From NCBI GenBank assembly GCA_965200035.1, contig OZ241334.1:3224001-3288000 (forward strand): DNA of 64,000 bases, in the 5' to 3' direction. The number at the start of each line of letters is the position of its first letter. Within the stretch, counting starts at the first letter, position 1. Shown one piece after another: positions 26,131 to 35,184 of this stretch. The translations under genes were made by a program, and so were the position numbers. The notes below the pieces were generated by a model. The model saw nothing but the letters and a program-made list of their open reading frames with translations, was not told the origin of the DNA and ran no database searches. The DNA is from UBA1952 sp965200035 (lineage in GTDB: Bacteria > Bacteroidota > Bacteroidia > Chitinophagales > Chitinophagaceae).

Positions 26131-26424
26131 TGTACGGCTTCTCAGGGCCTCGACGACAAGTAATGCGAAAGACCCCACGACAATACGTGGATATCCGGTG
26201 AACCGGTTCCTTCTCTCTTCTTTACTTTCTTTTTTGTTTTTCTAAAAAAGTGGCCTCGCTGCATACGCCCGTATGCGCTTTTGGCATTTCTCATCTCTTC
26301 ACTTTTTTAAAAAACAAAACATGAAACAAAACAGACCACCCTAACGAGTTATCCTATGCGCTCATGCAGCACAGGAACAGTAAAATTTTAAACACACCAT
26401 AAAAAACAAAAAACTAAACAAAAC

Positions 26425-27216
26425 ATGAAAAAGATTCTTGGTATTCTAACCCTAACTTTAGCCGTATATGCGGTAAATGCTCAAAGCTTTACAGGTCCAA
26501 GCCCGATGGGCAACTATTCAACAGATGGCGGTATAATTACGTTTAAATCTTGGATGGTCAGAACCGGCATAGGTGCTGCTTGGGGTGGCTACAATGACTT
26601 ATATGCTTCAGGTTATCTAGGATTTAATATTGCGCATGAAGGACCTACACTCGCACAGCCTTGGAATTATTTAGGCGATGGCGGTAGTAATAATGGTGGA
26701 AATGCTATTATCGGGACTGTAGGCGGTGAAATGCTTTTTGTAGCAAAACCTTCTAATGGTGGTAGTGGTGCTAACATGTCTAATGATGACATTAGAGCAA
26801 ACATCAGAATGAGACTTACGCCAGATGGCAAATTTGTTATAGGAAAATCTTACGTCAACGATGCAATGAGTACTCCAGGCAATTATAATCTTTATGTAGA
26901 AAATGGTATCCTCGCTGAGAAGGTAAGGGTTGCAGTAAAAAATTCCGGCGATTGGGCAGATTATGCATTTGCGCCGAACTACAAGATGATGCCGCTTAAA
27001 CAGCTTGAAGACTATATAGAACAAAATAAACATTTGCCCGGTGTGCCTTCTGCACAGGAAGTAGTTAAAGATGGTGTTGACTTACAACAAATGGATGCTA
27101 CGCTTCTGCAAAAGGTAGAAGAGCTGACTTTGATAGCTATAAAGCAACAAAAGGAAATAGCACAGCAACAGCAGGAAATTGAAGCGCTGAAAGCACAACA
27201 AGGTAAAAGACAATAA
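26425..27216 (+). CDS. Secreted tail-fibre-like protein with C-terminal coiled coil
   Basis: A 263-aa exported protein (signal MKKILGILTLTLAVYAVNAQ). The body is glycine- and asparagine-rich and beta-like. The C-terminal 75 residues (KQLEDYIEQNKHLPGVPSA, then VDLQQMDATLLQKVEELTL) match the segment found at the end of many Bacteroidota secreted proteins that resemble phage tail fibres. The very end is a Gln-rich coiled coil. It is the first gene of a low-GC operon: 12 nt to the lipoprotein gene, then 18 nt to the T9SS client. The function is unknown. Confidence 0.8.
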   Translation: MKKILGILTLTLAVYAVNAQSFTGPSPMGNYSTDGGIITFKSWMVRTGIGAAWGGYNDLYASGYLGFNIAHEGPTLAQPWNYLGDGGSNNGGNAIIGTVGGEMLFVAKPSNGGSGANMSNDDIRANIRMRLTPDGKFVIGKSYVNDAMSTPGNYNLYVENGILAEKVRVAVKNSGDWADYAFAPNYKMMPLKQLEDYIEQNKHLPGVPSAQEVVKDGVDLQQMDATLLQKVEELTLIAIKQQKEIAQQQQEIEALKAQQGKRQ

Positions 27217-27228
27217 ATTACTCTAATT

Positions 27229-27837
27229 ATGAAAAACCTAATCATCGCCGCTCTTTTGATGAGCATACTTTTTATAGGATGTAAGCCTGCTGAGCAAGAG
27301 ACGCGCTACTTCACACCCGGTTTTAAAGAATATTTTGACTACCAACCCGGCAGTTACTGGATTATGGAAGATCAGCTTACAGGTGAAAGCGACAGTTTTT
27401 ATGTAAGCAGCCGGAGTTATGACCCAGGCGAGAAACCCATAAATAACGATGGCGATAAATGGGAGGCTATAACAACCATGATATCCCAAGCCGGTAAGCC
27501 AGGAAATTATTGGTCGCTATACCTGTATTTACAAATTGCTACACTTAGAACTAAAAATGCTCAGTATTTAGGTTTGTTGACTCGTAGTTTCCCAATTCTG
27601 TCCAAGGATACTATTGGTGGTTACGATGCTATTTATTCATTAAAATACTTTGGCAATAAGTCGATCATATCAGGGAATGCAGATTCGACATACATGGCTT
27701 ATGAGATTGATGTAGATGATCACCGCTATAATGATACAGTCTTCTTTAATCGTCAAAATGGATTTGTAGAATTTGACCAGCATAACGGTTCAGAAAATCA
27801 TAGGTGGCTGCTTATGCGCAGTCATATTATCCACTAA
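27229..27837 (+). CDS. Predicted lipoprotein of the secreted-protein operon
   Basis: A 202-aa lipoprotein (ALLMSILFIGC, Cys19, followed by KPAEQE). The mature domain begins FTPGFKEYFDYQPGSYWIMED, a form seen in several Bacteroidota lipoproteins of unknown role. The rest is beta-rich. It lies between the tail-fibre-like gene and the frameshifted T9SS client and is likely co-expressed with both. Confidence 0.8.
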   Translation: MKNLIIAALLMSILFIGCKPAEQETRYFTPGFKEYFDYQPGSYWIMEDQLTGESDSFYVSSRSYDPGEKPINNDGDKWEAITTMISQAGKPGNYWSLYLYLQIATLRTKNAQYLGLLTRSFPILSKDTIGGYDAIYSLKYFGNKSIISGNADSTYMAYEIDVDDHRYNDTVFFNRQNGFVEFDQHNGSENHRWLLMRSHIIH

Positions 27838-27855
27838 AATTTCAAAACACTATAA

Positions 27856-28338
27856 ATGAAAAAATACTTATTGCTGCTTATGGCCATCATTATGGCTATA
27901 GGGAGCCATGCACAATTTGTACGCGTAGAAAAAGGCGCGTACTTCAATCTGGAAAAATACTGGTGGTACAGATACCGGCTGGTCAACGACTTTATGAAAG
28001 TAGGTGCTGAATGCGGTGAAAGCATTCCTGCACAATTGAAAGCCTATCAATGGGCAGGAGGAACGCAACCAGATACGATGCGGATTGTATGGGGGGATGC
28101 CACTCAATCGCTTGGCCACTATATAGGCACTGTAGCCGCTGAGAGTAAACTGTTAAGCCTATATGGCTGGGATAACAGCCGCAGCAACTGGGAGATGTAT
28201 CTGGGAATTAAAGCCTTTGACAGGCTTGACTTAAACGCCGAAGACCTCATGAGCGATATGGTTCGAGCCGACCCTTGTGAAATTTCTGAGCGGAAATTTG
28301 AAAACTCATTAAACGGCTTTTTATTCGGGATGATGTAA
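27856..28338 (+). CDS. N-terminal part of a frameshifted T9SS client gene
   Basis: 160 residues: a signal peptide (LLLLMAIIMAIGSHAQ), then a folded domain (YWWYRYRLVNDFMKVG, NWEMYLGIKAFDRLD) that stops abruptly after NGFLFGMM. Moving to the frame of the following gene at the five-T run 28318-28322 restores sense: NGFFIRDDVKGNMLANN would continue into the 28347 frame. One T appears to be missing. This half and 28347-30317 are therefore one gene of about 820 codons, broken here either by a real deletion or by a sequencing error in the homopolymer. Confidence 0.75.
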   Translation: MKKYLLLLMAIIMAIGSHAQFVRVEKGAYFNLEKYWWYRYRLVNDFMKVGAECGESIPAQLKAYQWAGGTQPDTMRIVWGDATQSLGHYIGTVAAESKLLSLYGWDNSRSNWEMYLGIKAFDRLDLNAEDLMSDMVRADPCEISERKFENSLNGFLFGMM

Positions 28339-28346
28339 AAGGTAAC

Positions 28347-30317
28347 ATGCTGGCCAACAATTTCCAGCACTTTAATCGACCAGGTGTACATGATCCTGCT
28401 ACCGTAAATGCTATGGGCAGCGATTTTAATAACCGACATTTAGATGCATGGAACCCTAACCGCTGGACCAGTCCTACCGCGCCGATCTATGCGGTTGAAG
28501 AATCGCAGGATCAGGTAGCTGAAATGTTTTTAGGCATGTCTATTGCCCACAGGCATACAGACCCCGGTGTTGGGTATAATGGCGAGGATATTCAGTGCCT
28601 TGCCGGTAATGGTATTTTCAGAATGATTAACTGGATACCCAGCCCCAGAGCAACCTCCCATCCTTCTTTGCATGAGGCTAATGATATAGAGGCGGCATTG
28701 GTTACCGCTACAGCAAGCTACCCTAGTGACCGGCCGTGGACAATAACTAATCCGCTGACGGGTAACTGTGTCTATGGTGTGGCTGTGAATTCTTATGATG
28801 CTACTTATCAAAGCTGGCTGGTGTCCGGCATAGGATTCCTCCAGAATTTGGGTATGGTAGCTACTGGAACGAACCAGTGCTTCGATGCCGGAGCCAATTT
28901 CTGGCTATCTGCTGTGCCCGCTGCCAAAGCTGCGGATATTTGCGGCAGTAGTTGCGGTAATGATGCTACAGACCTCATATCAGGTTCGCAGTATTACAAT
29001 AACCTGTTTCAACTGGCGCAGTTCGGTAATCTTGATCTGCACACCGATATTTCCTTTACGGATGACTTTGTAACAGTAGCACGCAATTGGGAAATAGGTG
29101 TAGTGCCTCCGCGCCCGCCACATTATCCGCGCCGCTGGCGCTGGCCTCCTAGCTGGATGCCTATACCTACTGTAAATGACTCTTGGGAGCGGGTACGCAA
29201 CCACTCTATGAGCAGGAACTTCTACGCCCCACATACTCCACTCATTTACCGCCTCGATAAGTATGGTACTGGCTGTGGTGTGGGCTTTGATCCCAAAGAT
29301 TATAACTATAACAGAGGATATACAACCCTGCTGGATGAAGCACCTCCCTGCGGTCCACATAATCATGGTGGGGACTATGGCGGAGAAATGGAATGGTCTG
29401 GCACTAACCGCCTGCTTGAGCCTACCAGAAGGGACGGTTTAGTGAATAGCAGCTTCAATCCGAGTAAGGATATATGGGAAGAATATAACGGGCTGGATTA
29501 TATGTTCCTATTCCAACTTTACGCCCTCACAGAAACGGATAACTATCTTAAAAAGATGATTAACCCTTACTATACGGAGAAGTTTAATACGGATTATCCG
29601 GATGTCGATAAGCTTGGATCAAACGCTTATAAGCTCACGCTCCATTACCTGGAATATCTGTCTGCGGTGAATACGGTGAAGCCAGATGACAATCTGACTT
29701 TCAGGGGAGCTAAAGTGATCGATCTTCTGCCGGGCTTTACCGCAGAAAAAGGCAGTGTTTTCGAAGCTTATGTAGAAGACTATGGCTGTGGCAACTTTGA
29801 AAAAGGGCAAACCGCATTTCACTATGCCACACTCACCGATGCCGAAGGCCAATACTTTGATACACCTATTGAATACTCACCGGACAATAAGGGTAAAAGA
29901 GGGACTGCACAACTGTATCATCCTGCTGATGACCGCGAAGACCACTTAGCTGATAGCCTGATGACACCGGAAATAGAGCAGGCATATATTGATTATCTAC
30001 AGCAGGGACTGGATAGCCTGGATGATGGTGATATGAGCGAATACCGGACCACTAAGATGCGGGGCATAAATAAGCCGGCTGGTGACTATATGATGCTCAG
30101 CCCGAACCCTAATGATGGAAACTTTGAATTAAAGTTTTCAACTGTAGACAGCTACGATGTAATGATCTATGATATGCTGGGCAAACAGGTATACAGAGCG
30201 TCTGTAGTGAATAGTGATCTTATGAGGATTGCTGAACTGAAACTGGCACCGGGCAACTACACGGTGACGGCCATGAGTGCAACGCGTAAGTACATTAAGA
30301 AGATGACGGTGCAGTAA
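28347..30317 (+). CDS. T9SS type A sorting-domain protein, downstream part of the frameshifted gene
   Basis: 656 residues in this frame. The open frame extends upstream of the ATG at 28347 to the T run at 28318-28322, so the ATG is probably internal. The central part is rich in Trp, Tyr, Pro and Asn (PPRPPHYPRRWRWPP, GPHNHGGDYGGEMEW) and has no family I recognise. It may be a surface or hydrolase-like protein. The last 85 or so residues form a T9SS type A sorting domain (LSPNPNDGNFELKF, IYDMLGKQVYR, LAPGNYTVT). By itself this half lacks a signal peptide and could not be exported. Confidence 0.8.
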   Translation: MLANNFQHFNRPGVHDPATVNAMGSDFNNRHLDAWNPNRWTSPTAPIYAVEESQDQVAEMFLGMSIAHRHTDPGVGYNGEDIQCLAGNGIFRMINWIPSPRATSHPSLHEANDIEAALVTATASYPSDRPWTITNPLTGNCVYGVAVNSYDATYQSWLVSGIGFLQNLGMVATGTNQCFDAGANFWLSAVPAAKAADICGSSCGNDATDLISGSQYYNNLFQLAQFGNLDLHTDISFTDDFVTVARNWEIGVVPPRPPHYPRRWRWPPSWMPIPTVNDSWERVRNHSMSRNFYAPHTPLIYRLDKYGTGCGVGFDPKDYNYNRGYTTLLDEAPPCGPHNHGGDYGGEMEWSGTNRLLEPTRRDGLVNSSFNPSKDIWEEYNGLDYMFLFQLYALTETDNYLKKMINPYYTEKFNTDYPDVDKLGSNAYKLTLHYLEYLSAVNTVKPDDNLTFRGAKVIDLLPGFTAEKGSVFEAYVEDYGCGNFEKGQTAFHYATLTDAEGQYFDTPIEYSPDNKGKRGTAQLYHPADDREDHLADSLMTPEIEQAYIDYLQQGLDSLDDGDMSEYRTTKMRGINKPAGDYMMLSPNPNDGNFELKFSTVDSYDVMIYDMLGKQVYRASVVNSDLMRIAELKLAPGNYTVTAMSATRKYIKKMTVQ

Positions 30318-30362
30318 GGCAAGGTATCATCTCACGGTAAGTGGCTTGTTGGTCTTAGCTTT

Positions 30363-30391
30363 TGTGGGATGCTTCCTTGCGTCAGCATGAC
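30363..30391 (+). repeat. REP-like interspersed repeat, copy 3
   Basis: TGTGGGATGCTTCCTTGC followed by GTCAGCATGAC. A single unpaired copy 45 nt after the frameshifted gene, in the same orientation as copy 1. Confidence 0.8.
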
Positions 30392-30456
30392 TGTGTTGGG
30401 TGACCTGTGCTTTGGATATGCTGAAACGTATGCTCCAGAAACCGGATTATGATGAG

Positions 30457-30490
30457 AAGGGAAATGCGATTACCGCATTTCCCTTTTAGT
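30457..30490 (+). terminator. Intrinsic terminator after the secreted-protein operon
   Basis: A 12-bp stem, AAGGGAAATGCG, loop ATTAC, CGCATTTCCCTT, followed by a short T tract. Confidence 0.8.
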
Positions 30491-30551
30491 ATATTGAAAC
30501 AGGGGTGCAGTTCTTTTCTTCTTATTACTTTTAAGCAATCTTAACCTACTT

Positions 30552-31907
30552 ATGAAACAGAGATTAGCTAATCTAACGCTGTATCTGATCGGAGCTTTTA
30601 TACTCTCCATATTTGCCCTGTATAACGGCTACCCGATTGTAACGGGTGATACGACTACTTATATAAATAGCGGTATGGAGCTTTGGGTGCCTGCTGAACG
30701 CCCGATATTCTATGGGTTGTTTATCCGCGCTACTTCACTGGGTGCTTCGCTATGGCCGACCATTTTTGCGCAGTCATTCATCTTATCCTGTTTACTCGTT
30801 CATTTTATCAAGGGCATTGCGCCTCAGATACGGCCATTGCATGTTATTGGCTTGCTGCTGCTGGTGTCGCTCGGAACTATTATAAGCTGGTATTCAAGCC
30901 AGCTAATGGCGGATATATTTACACCGGTTCTCTTTCTTGCTACGGTCAATTATCTGCTTTTTTCCAAATCCCGATTACAATCGGCCGTGTTTCTGGTAAT
31001 CATTTACTTTGCTACGATTGCTCACTTCTCCAACTGCATTATCAGTACGCTATTTACAGGAGCATTGCTGTTAGCTTCATCCCTACGCAGCCAGCTTAAA
31101 GACTTTCGTTTTAAAGCCGTTCGGCTGATTTTAGTAAGCCTGCTTGCATGGTTAACGATTTTTACCAGCAATTATATAGGTGGAAAGGGCTTTGTTTCAA
31201 GCAGCGTTTCCCATATTTTTCTTATGGGAAAACTATCTGAAAGCGGTGTGCTCAAAACTTACCTTGATAAAGCCTGCCCAACCAGAGACTACAAGATATG
31301 CGCTTACAAAGACAGCCTCCCACCGGCAGCATGGGAATTTGTATGGAATGAATCTAAAAGCCCCCTTTACCTAACGGGCGGCTGGGAGGCCAATAGGCAG
31401 GAATACAAAACGATTATTAAAGACATTGGCTCAAGACCGAAATACTGGCCTTTCCTCGCATGGAAAAGCGTAGAAGCTACTGCGCGTGAAATGGTGCTGA
31501 CCAATATTGATGAAAGCGAGGAGCGCCCCTGGTTCAGGTATGAGCGTGAGCATCCATTGTACCAGAGCATCCTGAAGCATTTTCCGCATGAGATCAATGA
31601 ATTTTCGATTGACAGGCAGAATATGAAGACGCTGAACATTGTCTTTTATGACGACCTGTATGTAGTTGTTTTGATTCTTACTTCGCTGATATGTTTGTTC
31701 TTTCTGAGAGGTGCTTTGCTTGCAGAGGCAAAATTGATCTATGTGCTTGCCATGCTCTTTTTAATCATTAATGCTTTTGCATCGGCCACGTTTGCGAATG
31801 TACTATCGCGCCTCAGCTCACGGGCTATCTGGCTTATACCCATGATTAATCTGTTATTCATTTACAGGATGGCAGCACTTTATTTTAAGAGGCTTAAAAT
31901 TGTGTAA
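30552..31907 (+). CDS. Polytopic membrane protein, GT-C-like
   Basis: A 451-aa protein with about nine membrane helices. After the first helix it carries GDTTTYINSG (D33), resembling the first-loop acidic site of GT-C lipid-dependent glycosyltransferases, and the next helices have the same pattern. A soluble loop of about 150 residues (GVLKTYLDKACPTRDYK to NMKTLNIVF) interrupts the helices. The family is not recognised with certainty. It is a single gene with its own terminators on both sides and low GC content like the preceding operon. Confidence 0.7.
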   Translation: MKQRLANLTLYLIGAFILSIFALYNGYPIVTGDTTTYINSGMELWVPAERPIFYGLFIRATSLGASLWPTIFAQSFILSCLLVHFIKGIAPQIRPLHVIGLLLLVSLGTIISWYSSQLMADIFTPVLFLATVNYLLFSKSRLQSAVFLVIIYFATIAHFSNCIISTLFTGALLLASSLRSQLKDFRFKAVRLILVSLLAWLTIFTSNYIGGKGFVSSSVSHIFLMGKLSESGVLKTYLDKACPTRDYKICAYKDSLPPAAWEFVWNESKSPLYLTGGWEANRQEYKTIIKDIGSRPKYWPFLAWKSVEATAREMVLTNIDESEERPWFRYEREHPLYQSILKHFPHEINEFSIDRQNMKTLNIVFYDDLYVVVLILTSLICLFFLRGALLAEAKLIYVLAMLFLIINAFASATFANVLSRLSSRAIWLIPMINLLFIYRMAALYFKRLKIV

Positions 31908-31948
31908 AAAGGTGATGGTCATAAGGTGTCCGAATAATTACTAATATT

Positions 31949-31981
31949 GAAAAATGACGGCATTTGCCGTCATTTTCATTT
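31949..31981 (+). terminator. Intrinsic terminator after the GT-C-like gene
   Basis: The stem GAAAAATGACGGC pairs with GCCGTCATTTTC around the loop ATTT, with a T-rich tail. Confidence 0.8.
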
Positions 31982-31996
31982 TAAGCTGCCTGAGCG

Positions 31997-32113
31997 TTAT
32001 GCACCCCCAATAAACGGAGCTACAATAATCAGCCCTGCCGCAGCAGGAAAATATTTGGTTTTGATCACCTTCAAAAGGTAAGTCATCAGCAGGATCAGCA
32101 TCGCAGGATCATT
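31997..32113 (-). pseudogene. Possible C-terminal gene remnant (hydrophobic)
   Basis: In the 328-bp gap before 32236 the minus strand has an open segment of about 38 codons reading NDPAMLILLMTYLLKVI... and ending APFIGGA. It looks like the last helices of a membrane protein, bounded upstream by an in-frame stop. I cannot name the parent family. It could be chance. The rest of the gap (32114-32235) shows nothing further. Confidence 0.25.
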
Positions 32114-32235
32114 TTAAAAAGGTGCAGGAAGAATGTCTTTGTGAATTTGCGCAATTAAGCGCACAACTCCAAATGCTATCCGCCTGATAACAGGCGCGAA
32201 ACAATCCAATCCAGGCGTAAAAGTCCCTGCTTAAA

Positions 32236-33237
32236 TCATTGCGCAGCGCCCTGGTACATCTGCTCAATCATCCGCACTACCTCACGTCCTTCTTCGGCGC
32301 TGGTCATTACCGGATGGTTGTGGTGCAATACATCCACCACATTCTGAATCACCTTATCATGATTGCTCATAGAGCCCTGATACAGGCCATAGTCATTGGC
32401 TTTGGCGCTGATGTTGATCTCCGGCAGCCTGCCTACCGCCAGTTGCTGATACTCGATCGTATTCAGGTATTGGCCGCCGATCTTCACAGTGCCTTTTTCG
32501 GCAAATATGGTAATGGCGCCTTCCATATTCCGCTCAAATGAGCAGGTGGTAAAATTAAAATTGACCAGCGCGCCGTTGGCCGCCGTCATGGTAAAGCTGC
32601 CGGTATCCTCGAACTCCGTGTTATGCTGGTGCGCAAAATTCTGCAGCCATCCTTTGACCTCATCCACAGGGCCATTCAGATAATAAAGGATATCTACGAA
32701 ATGGCTGAACTGGGTGAACAGGCATCCGCCATCCATGCTTTTCTTGCCGCGCCACGGACTTTGAGCATAATAAGCATCGCCACGATTCCAGAAGCAATTC
32801 ACCTGGATCATGTAGATACGGCCAAGCGAGCCTTCGCCGATCAGTTCTTTCAGCGCCTTTACCGGAGGGTTGTAGCGGTTTTGCTTGACTGCAAAGATGA
32901 TCCTGCCTGTAGCTTCGGCAGTGGCAATCATCCGGTCGCACTCGGCGGTGCTGAGCGCCATCGGCTTCTCTACCACCACATGCATGTCTGCTTCCATGCC
33001 CATGATCGCGTGAGCTTCGTGCAGATAGTTGGGCGTGCACACACATAGCACATCTGCCTGTACTTGCTGCAGCATCGTCTCCAAACTGTGATATAGCACC
33101 ACGCCTTCCGGCGCAGCTACCTGCCCGTCGGTATCACATACTGCTACCAGCTCAGCGCCTGCCTGCTGCATAATGTGTGTAGCATGGCGGCGGCCAATAT
33201 GCCCGTACCCGACTATGGCAAAACGGATATTCTTCAT
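32236..33237 (-). CDS. Gfo/Idh/MocA-family sugar oxidoreductase
   Basis: A 333-aa NAD(P)-dependent oxidoreductase. The Rossmann start is FAIVGYGHIGRRHA, the EKP motif is VEKPMALS (about residues 92-99), and KQNRYNPPVKAL and GGCLFTQFSHFVDIL are typical of the group acting on UDP-N-acetyl-glucuronate-like sugars (WbpB-like). The substrate assignment is inference. Its 5' end overlaps the stop of recQ by 4 nt, so it is translated after recQ in the same transcript, an unexpected pairing. Confidence 0.88.
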   Translation of the reverse strand: MKNIRFAIVGYGHIGRRHATHIMQQAGAELVAVCDTDGQVAAPEGVVLYHSLETMLQQVQADVLCVCTPNYLHEAHAIMGMEADMHVVVEKPMALSTAECDRMIATAEATGRIIFAVKQNRYNPPVKALKELIGEGSLGRIYMIQVNCFWNRGDAYYAQSPWRGKKSMDGGCLFTQFSHFVDILYYLNGPVDEVKGWLQNFAHQHNTEFEDTGSFTMTAANGALVNFNFTTCSFERNMEGAITIFAEKGTVKIGGQYLNTIEYQQLAVGRLPEINISAKANDYGLYQGSMSNHDKVIQNVVDVLHHNHPVMTSAEEGREVVRMIEQMYQGAAQ

Positions 33238-35168
33238 GAATGTTCATTGATGGCAGCGAGCAATCCGCCCGGCTGCAGGGTAATGAGACCATCATCGGTC
33301 ATCCTGCGCAGCAAGAGCAGCAAAAGCGGCCGGTTGCCCTGCGGGAAGCGCGAAGATAAATGCTGAATGGTTACAGGGCTGTGCCTGAGCTGATCAAGCA
33401 CTGATTTTTTTGCTGCCTGCTCATCCCAGGTTTCCTGTGCTTTTTTGTCCAGGCAGATATCGCAATGACCGCAGTAACTGCCGGCGGCTTCGCCGAAATA
33501 ATGGAGCAATAGCTTGCTGCGGCATACGGTACGCTCTTCGAGGAAGCGAATCATCGTGGCAATCCGCTCTTCATGCTGACGGCGCAAACGCAGAAGACGC
33601 GCTGTATTGATCTGCAGATGACTGCTGTGTACCCGGTAGTGATGAATATGCAGCTGCGGGCCATCAGTAGCCGGCTTGTAGTCAATGATGCCTGCGCTGT
33701 GCAATTGCTGCAGCGCAGCTTCCACATCTGCTATCTGCCATTTGATTTTCTTAGCGATGACTATACTGCGCACGGTTACCGGATACTGGAAAATGCCATT
33801 GTATAACCGCAACAAGGCAATAGCAACCATCGCCATCTCCGGATAGCGGGCCTGCAGGTTGTCCAGCGTTTCTCTGCTTGTAGTGATCTGTACCGTTGCC
33901 GGAATAAATACTGCATCAGAGAGCGTCCACAAGCCTTCCTGTGCCAATAATCTTAAGGCATACGTAACAGGCAGGATATTGAGCCGGAACCGGCTGCAGA
34001 ATTCCGTCAGCTCAAAAGGAAAATAATCGTCCGGCTCGTTGCCGGCGGGTATCTGCAAATACTCCATGACGGACTGATATACCTGCCGCAAATAAGCTTC
34101 GGGCGGAAACTGCAGCTCGGTACTGTCCCGCAGCCGTTTCAGATCAGCGCCATGATACAGGGTAATGGCATCCGCAGCTTTGCCATCGCGCCCCCCGCGC
34201 CCGGCCTCCTGATAATATCCTTCGAGGTGCTCCGGCACATCGTAGTGCATGACCAGCCGCACATCAGATTTGTCGATGCCCATGCCGAAAGCGGTAGTAG
34301 CGGTAATGACTTTTATCCGATCTTCCATCCACAGGCGTTGCGCTTCATCGCGCTTGTCGCGGGGGAGGCCGGCATGGTAGGGTAGAGACCATATTCCCTG
34401 CTCGTTCAGGTATTTGCTCAGCAACTCAGTCTGTCTTCTGCTCCGGCAATAAATGATGGTACAGGCATCCGCAGCCCGCACCTGTTCCAGAATACCTTCT
34501 GTTTTGTTTTCGCTATACGCAATCCGGTAATTAATGTTAGGCCGGTCAAAGCTCTGCCGGAATAATTGTGGCTTGCGCAGCTGCAATTGCGTGCCGATAT
34601 CTTCTGTAACCTGTATTGTGGCCGAGGCGGTCAATGCAATAACAGGGACTTCCCGGTGTATATGACGCAGGCTGCCGATCTTTAAATATTCGGGGCGGAA
34701 ATCGTGCCCCCATTGCGATACACAGTGCGCTTCATCAACCGCGATCATAGACAGCGGCAGGGCAGGCAGAAATTCCTGAAACTGATAAGTCTGCAACCGT
34801 TCGGGAGATACATACAGCAGCTTTACCTCTTCCCGTGAAACACTTTCGAGCAGCTCATTCACCTTGCGCCAGCTCATTCCGGCATAGATAGCGGCGGCGG
34901 GAATGCCGCTTTTATTGAGCCGCGCTACCTGATCCTGCATCAGCGCGATCAGCGGCGATACGACGAGACAGACTCCTTTTTTTACAATTGCCGGCAATTG
35001 ATAGCAGATTGATTTTCCCCCGCCAGTGGGCAGCAGGGCAATTGTATCAGCGCCGGAGAGAATGCTGTTGATAATATCTTCCTGACCAGTACGGAATGCA
35101 CTATGACCCCAGTATTGCTCCAGTATGGCTCTGATATCCCTGGTGTAATCGGCTGCGGGTTGGTTCAT
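33234..35168 (-). CDS. recQ: ATP-dependent DNA helicase RecQ
   Basis: A 644-aa superfamily 2 helicase that unwinds DNA 3' to 5' in recombination and replication-fork repair. Motifs: ALLPTGGGKSICYQLPA (Walker A), VDEAHCVSQWGHDFR (DEAH box plus aromatic-rich loop), TATTAFGMGIDKSDVR and QEAGRGGRDG. The zinc-binding region has CRSKLLLHYFGE and GHCDICL. The C-terminal winged helix is present; a clear HRDC domain is not. The ATG at 35168 is chosen because the longer frame starts at a TTG inside the upstream gene. Confidence 0.95.
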   Translation of the reverse strand: MNQPAADYTRDIRAILEQYWGHSAFRTGQEDIINSILSGADTIALLPTGGGKSICYQLPAIVKKGVCLVVSPLIALMQDQVARLNKSGIPAAAIYAGMSWRKVNELLESVSREEVKLLYVSPERLQTYQFQEFLPALPLSMIAVDEAHCVSQWGHDFRPEYLKIGSLRHIHREVPVIALTASATIQVTEDIGTQLQLRKPQLFRQSFDRPNINYRIAYSENKTEGILEQVRAADACTIIYCRSRRQTELLSKYLNEQGIWSLPYHAGLPRDKRDEAQRLWMEDRIKVITATTAFGMGIDKSDVRLVMHYDVPEHLEGYYQEAGRGGRDGKAADAITLYHGADLKRLRDSTELQFPPEAYLRQVYQSVMEYLQIPAGNEPDDYFPFELTEFCSRFRLNILPVTYALRLLAQEGLWTLSDAVFIPATVQITTSRETLDNLQARYPEMAMVAIALLRLYNGIFQYPVTVRSIVIAKKIKWQIADVEAALQQLHSAGIIDYKPATDGPQLHIHHYRVHSSHLQINTARLLRLRRQHEERIATMIRFLEERTVCRSKLLLHYFGEAAGSYCGHCDICLDKKAQETWDEQAAKKSVLDQLRHSPVTIQHLSSRFPQGNRPLLLLLLRRMTDDGLITLQPGGLLAAINEHS

Positions 35169-35184
35169 AGAGATAATGGTAGGC

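Larger units (their letters stand above)
25433..26424. other. Long intergenic region with REP pair, promoter and hairpins
   Basis: No convincing gene lies in these 992 bases. They hold an AT-rich stretch after the hypothetical gene, an inverted pair of REP-like repeats (25723-25830), a perfect two-part promoter (25912-25942), a 17-bp hairpin (26084-26124), and a T/A-rich inverted segment near 26226-26252 (CTTTTTTG...AAAAAAG). Confidence 0.7.

Noticed and set aside
28315..28325. Programmed -1 frameshifting at CTTTTTA
   Set aside because: The zero-frame codons TTT TTA do not form a canonical X XXY YYZ heptamer, and no downstream stem was seen; a deletion or error is simpler.
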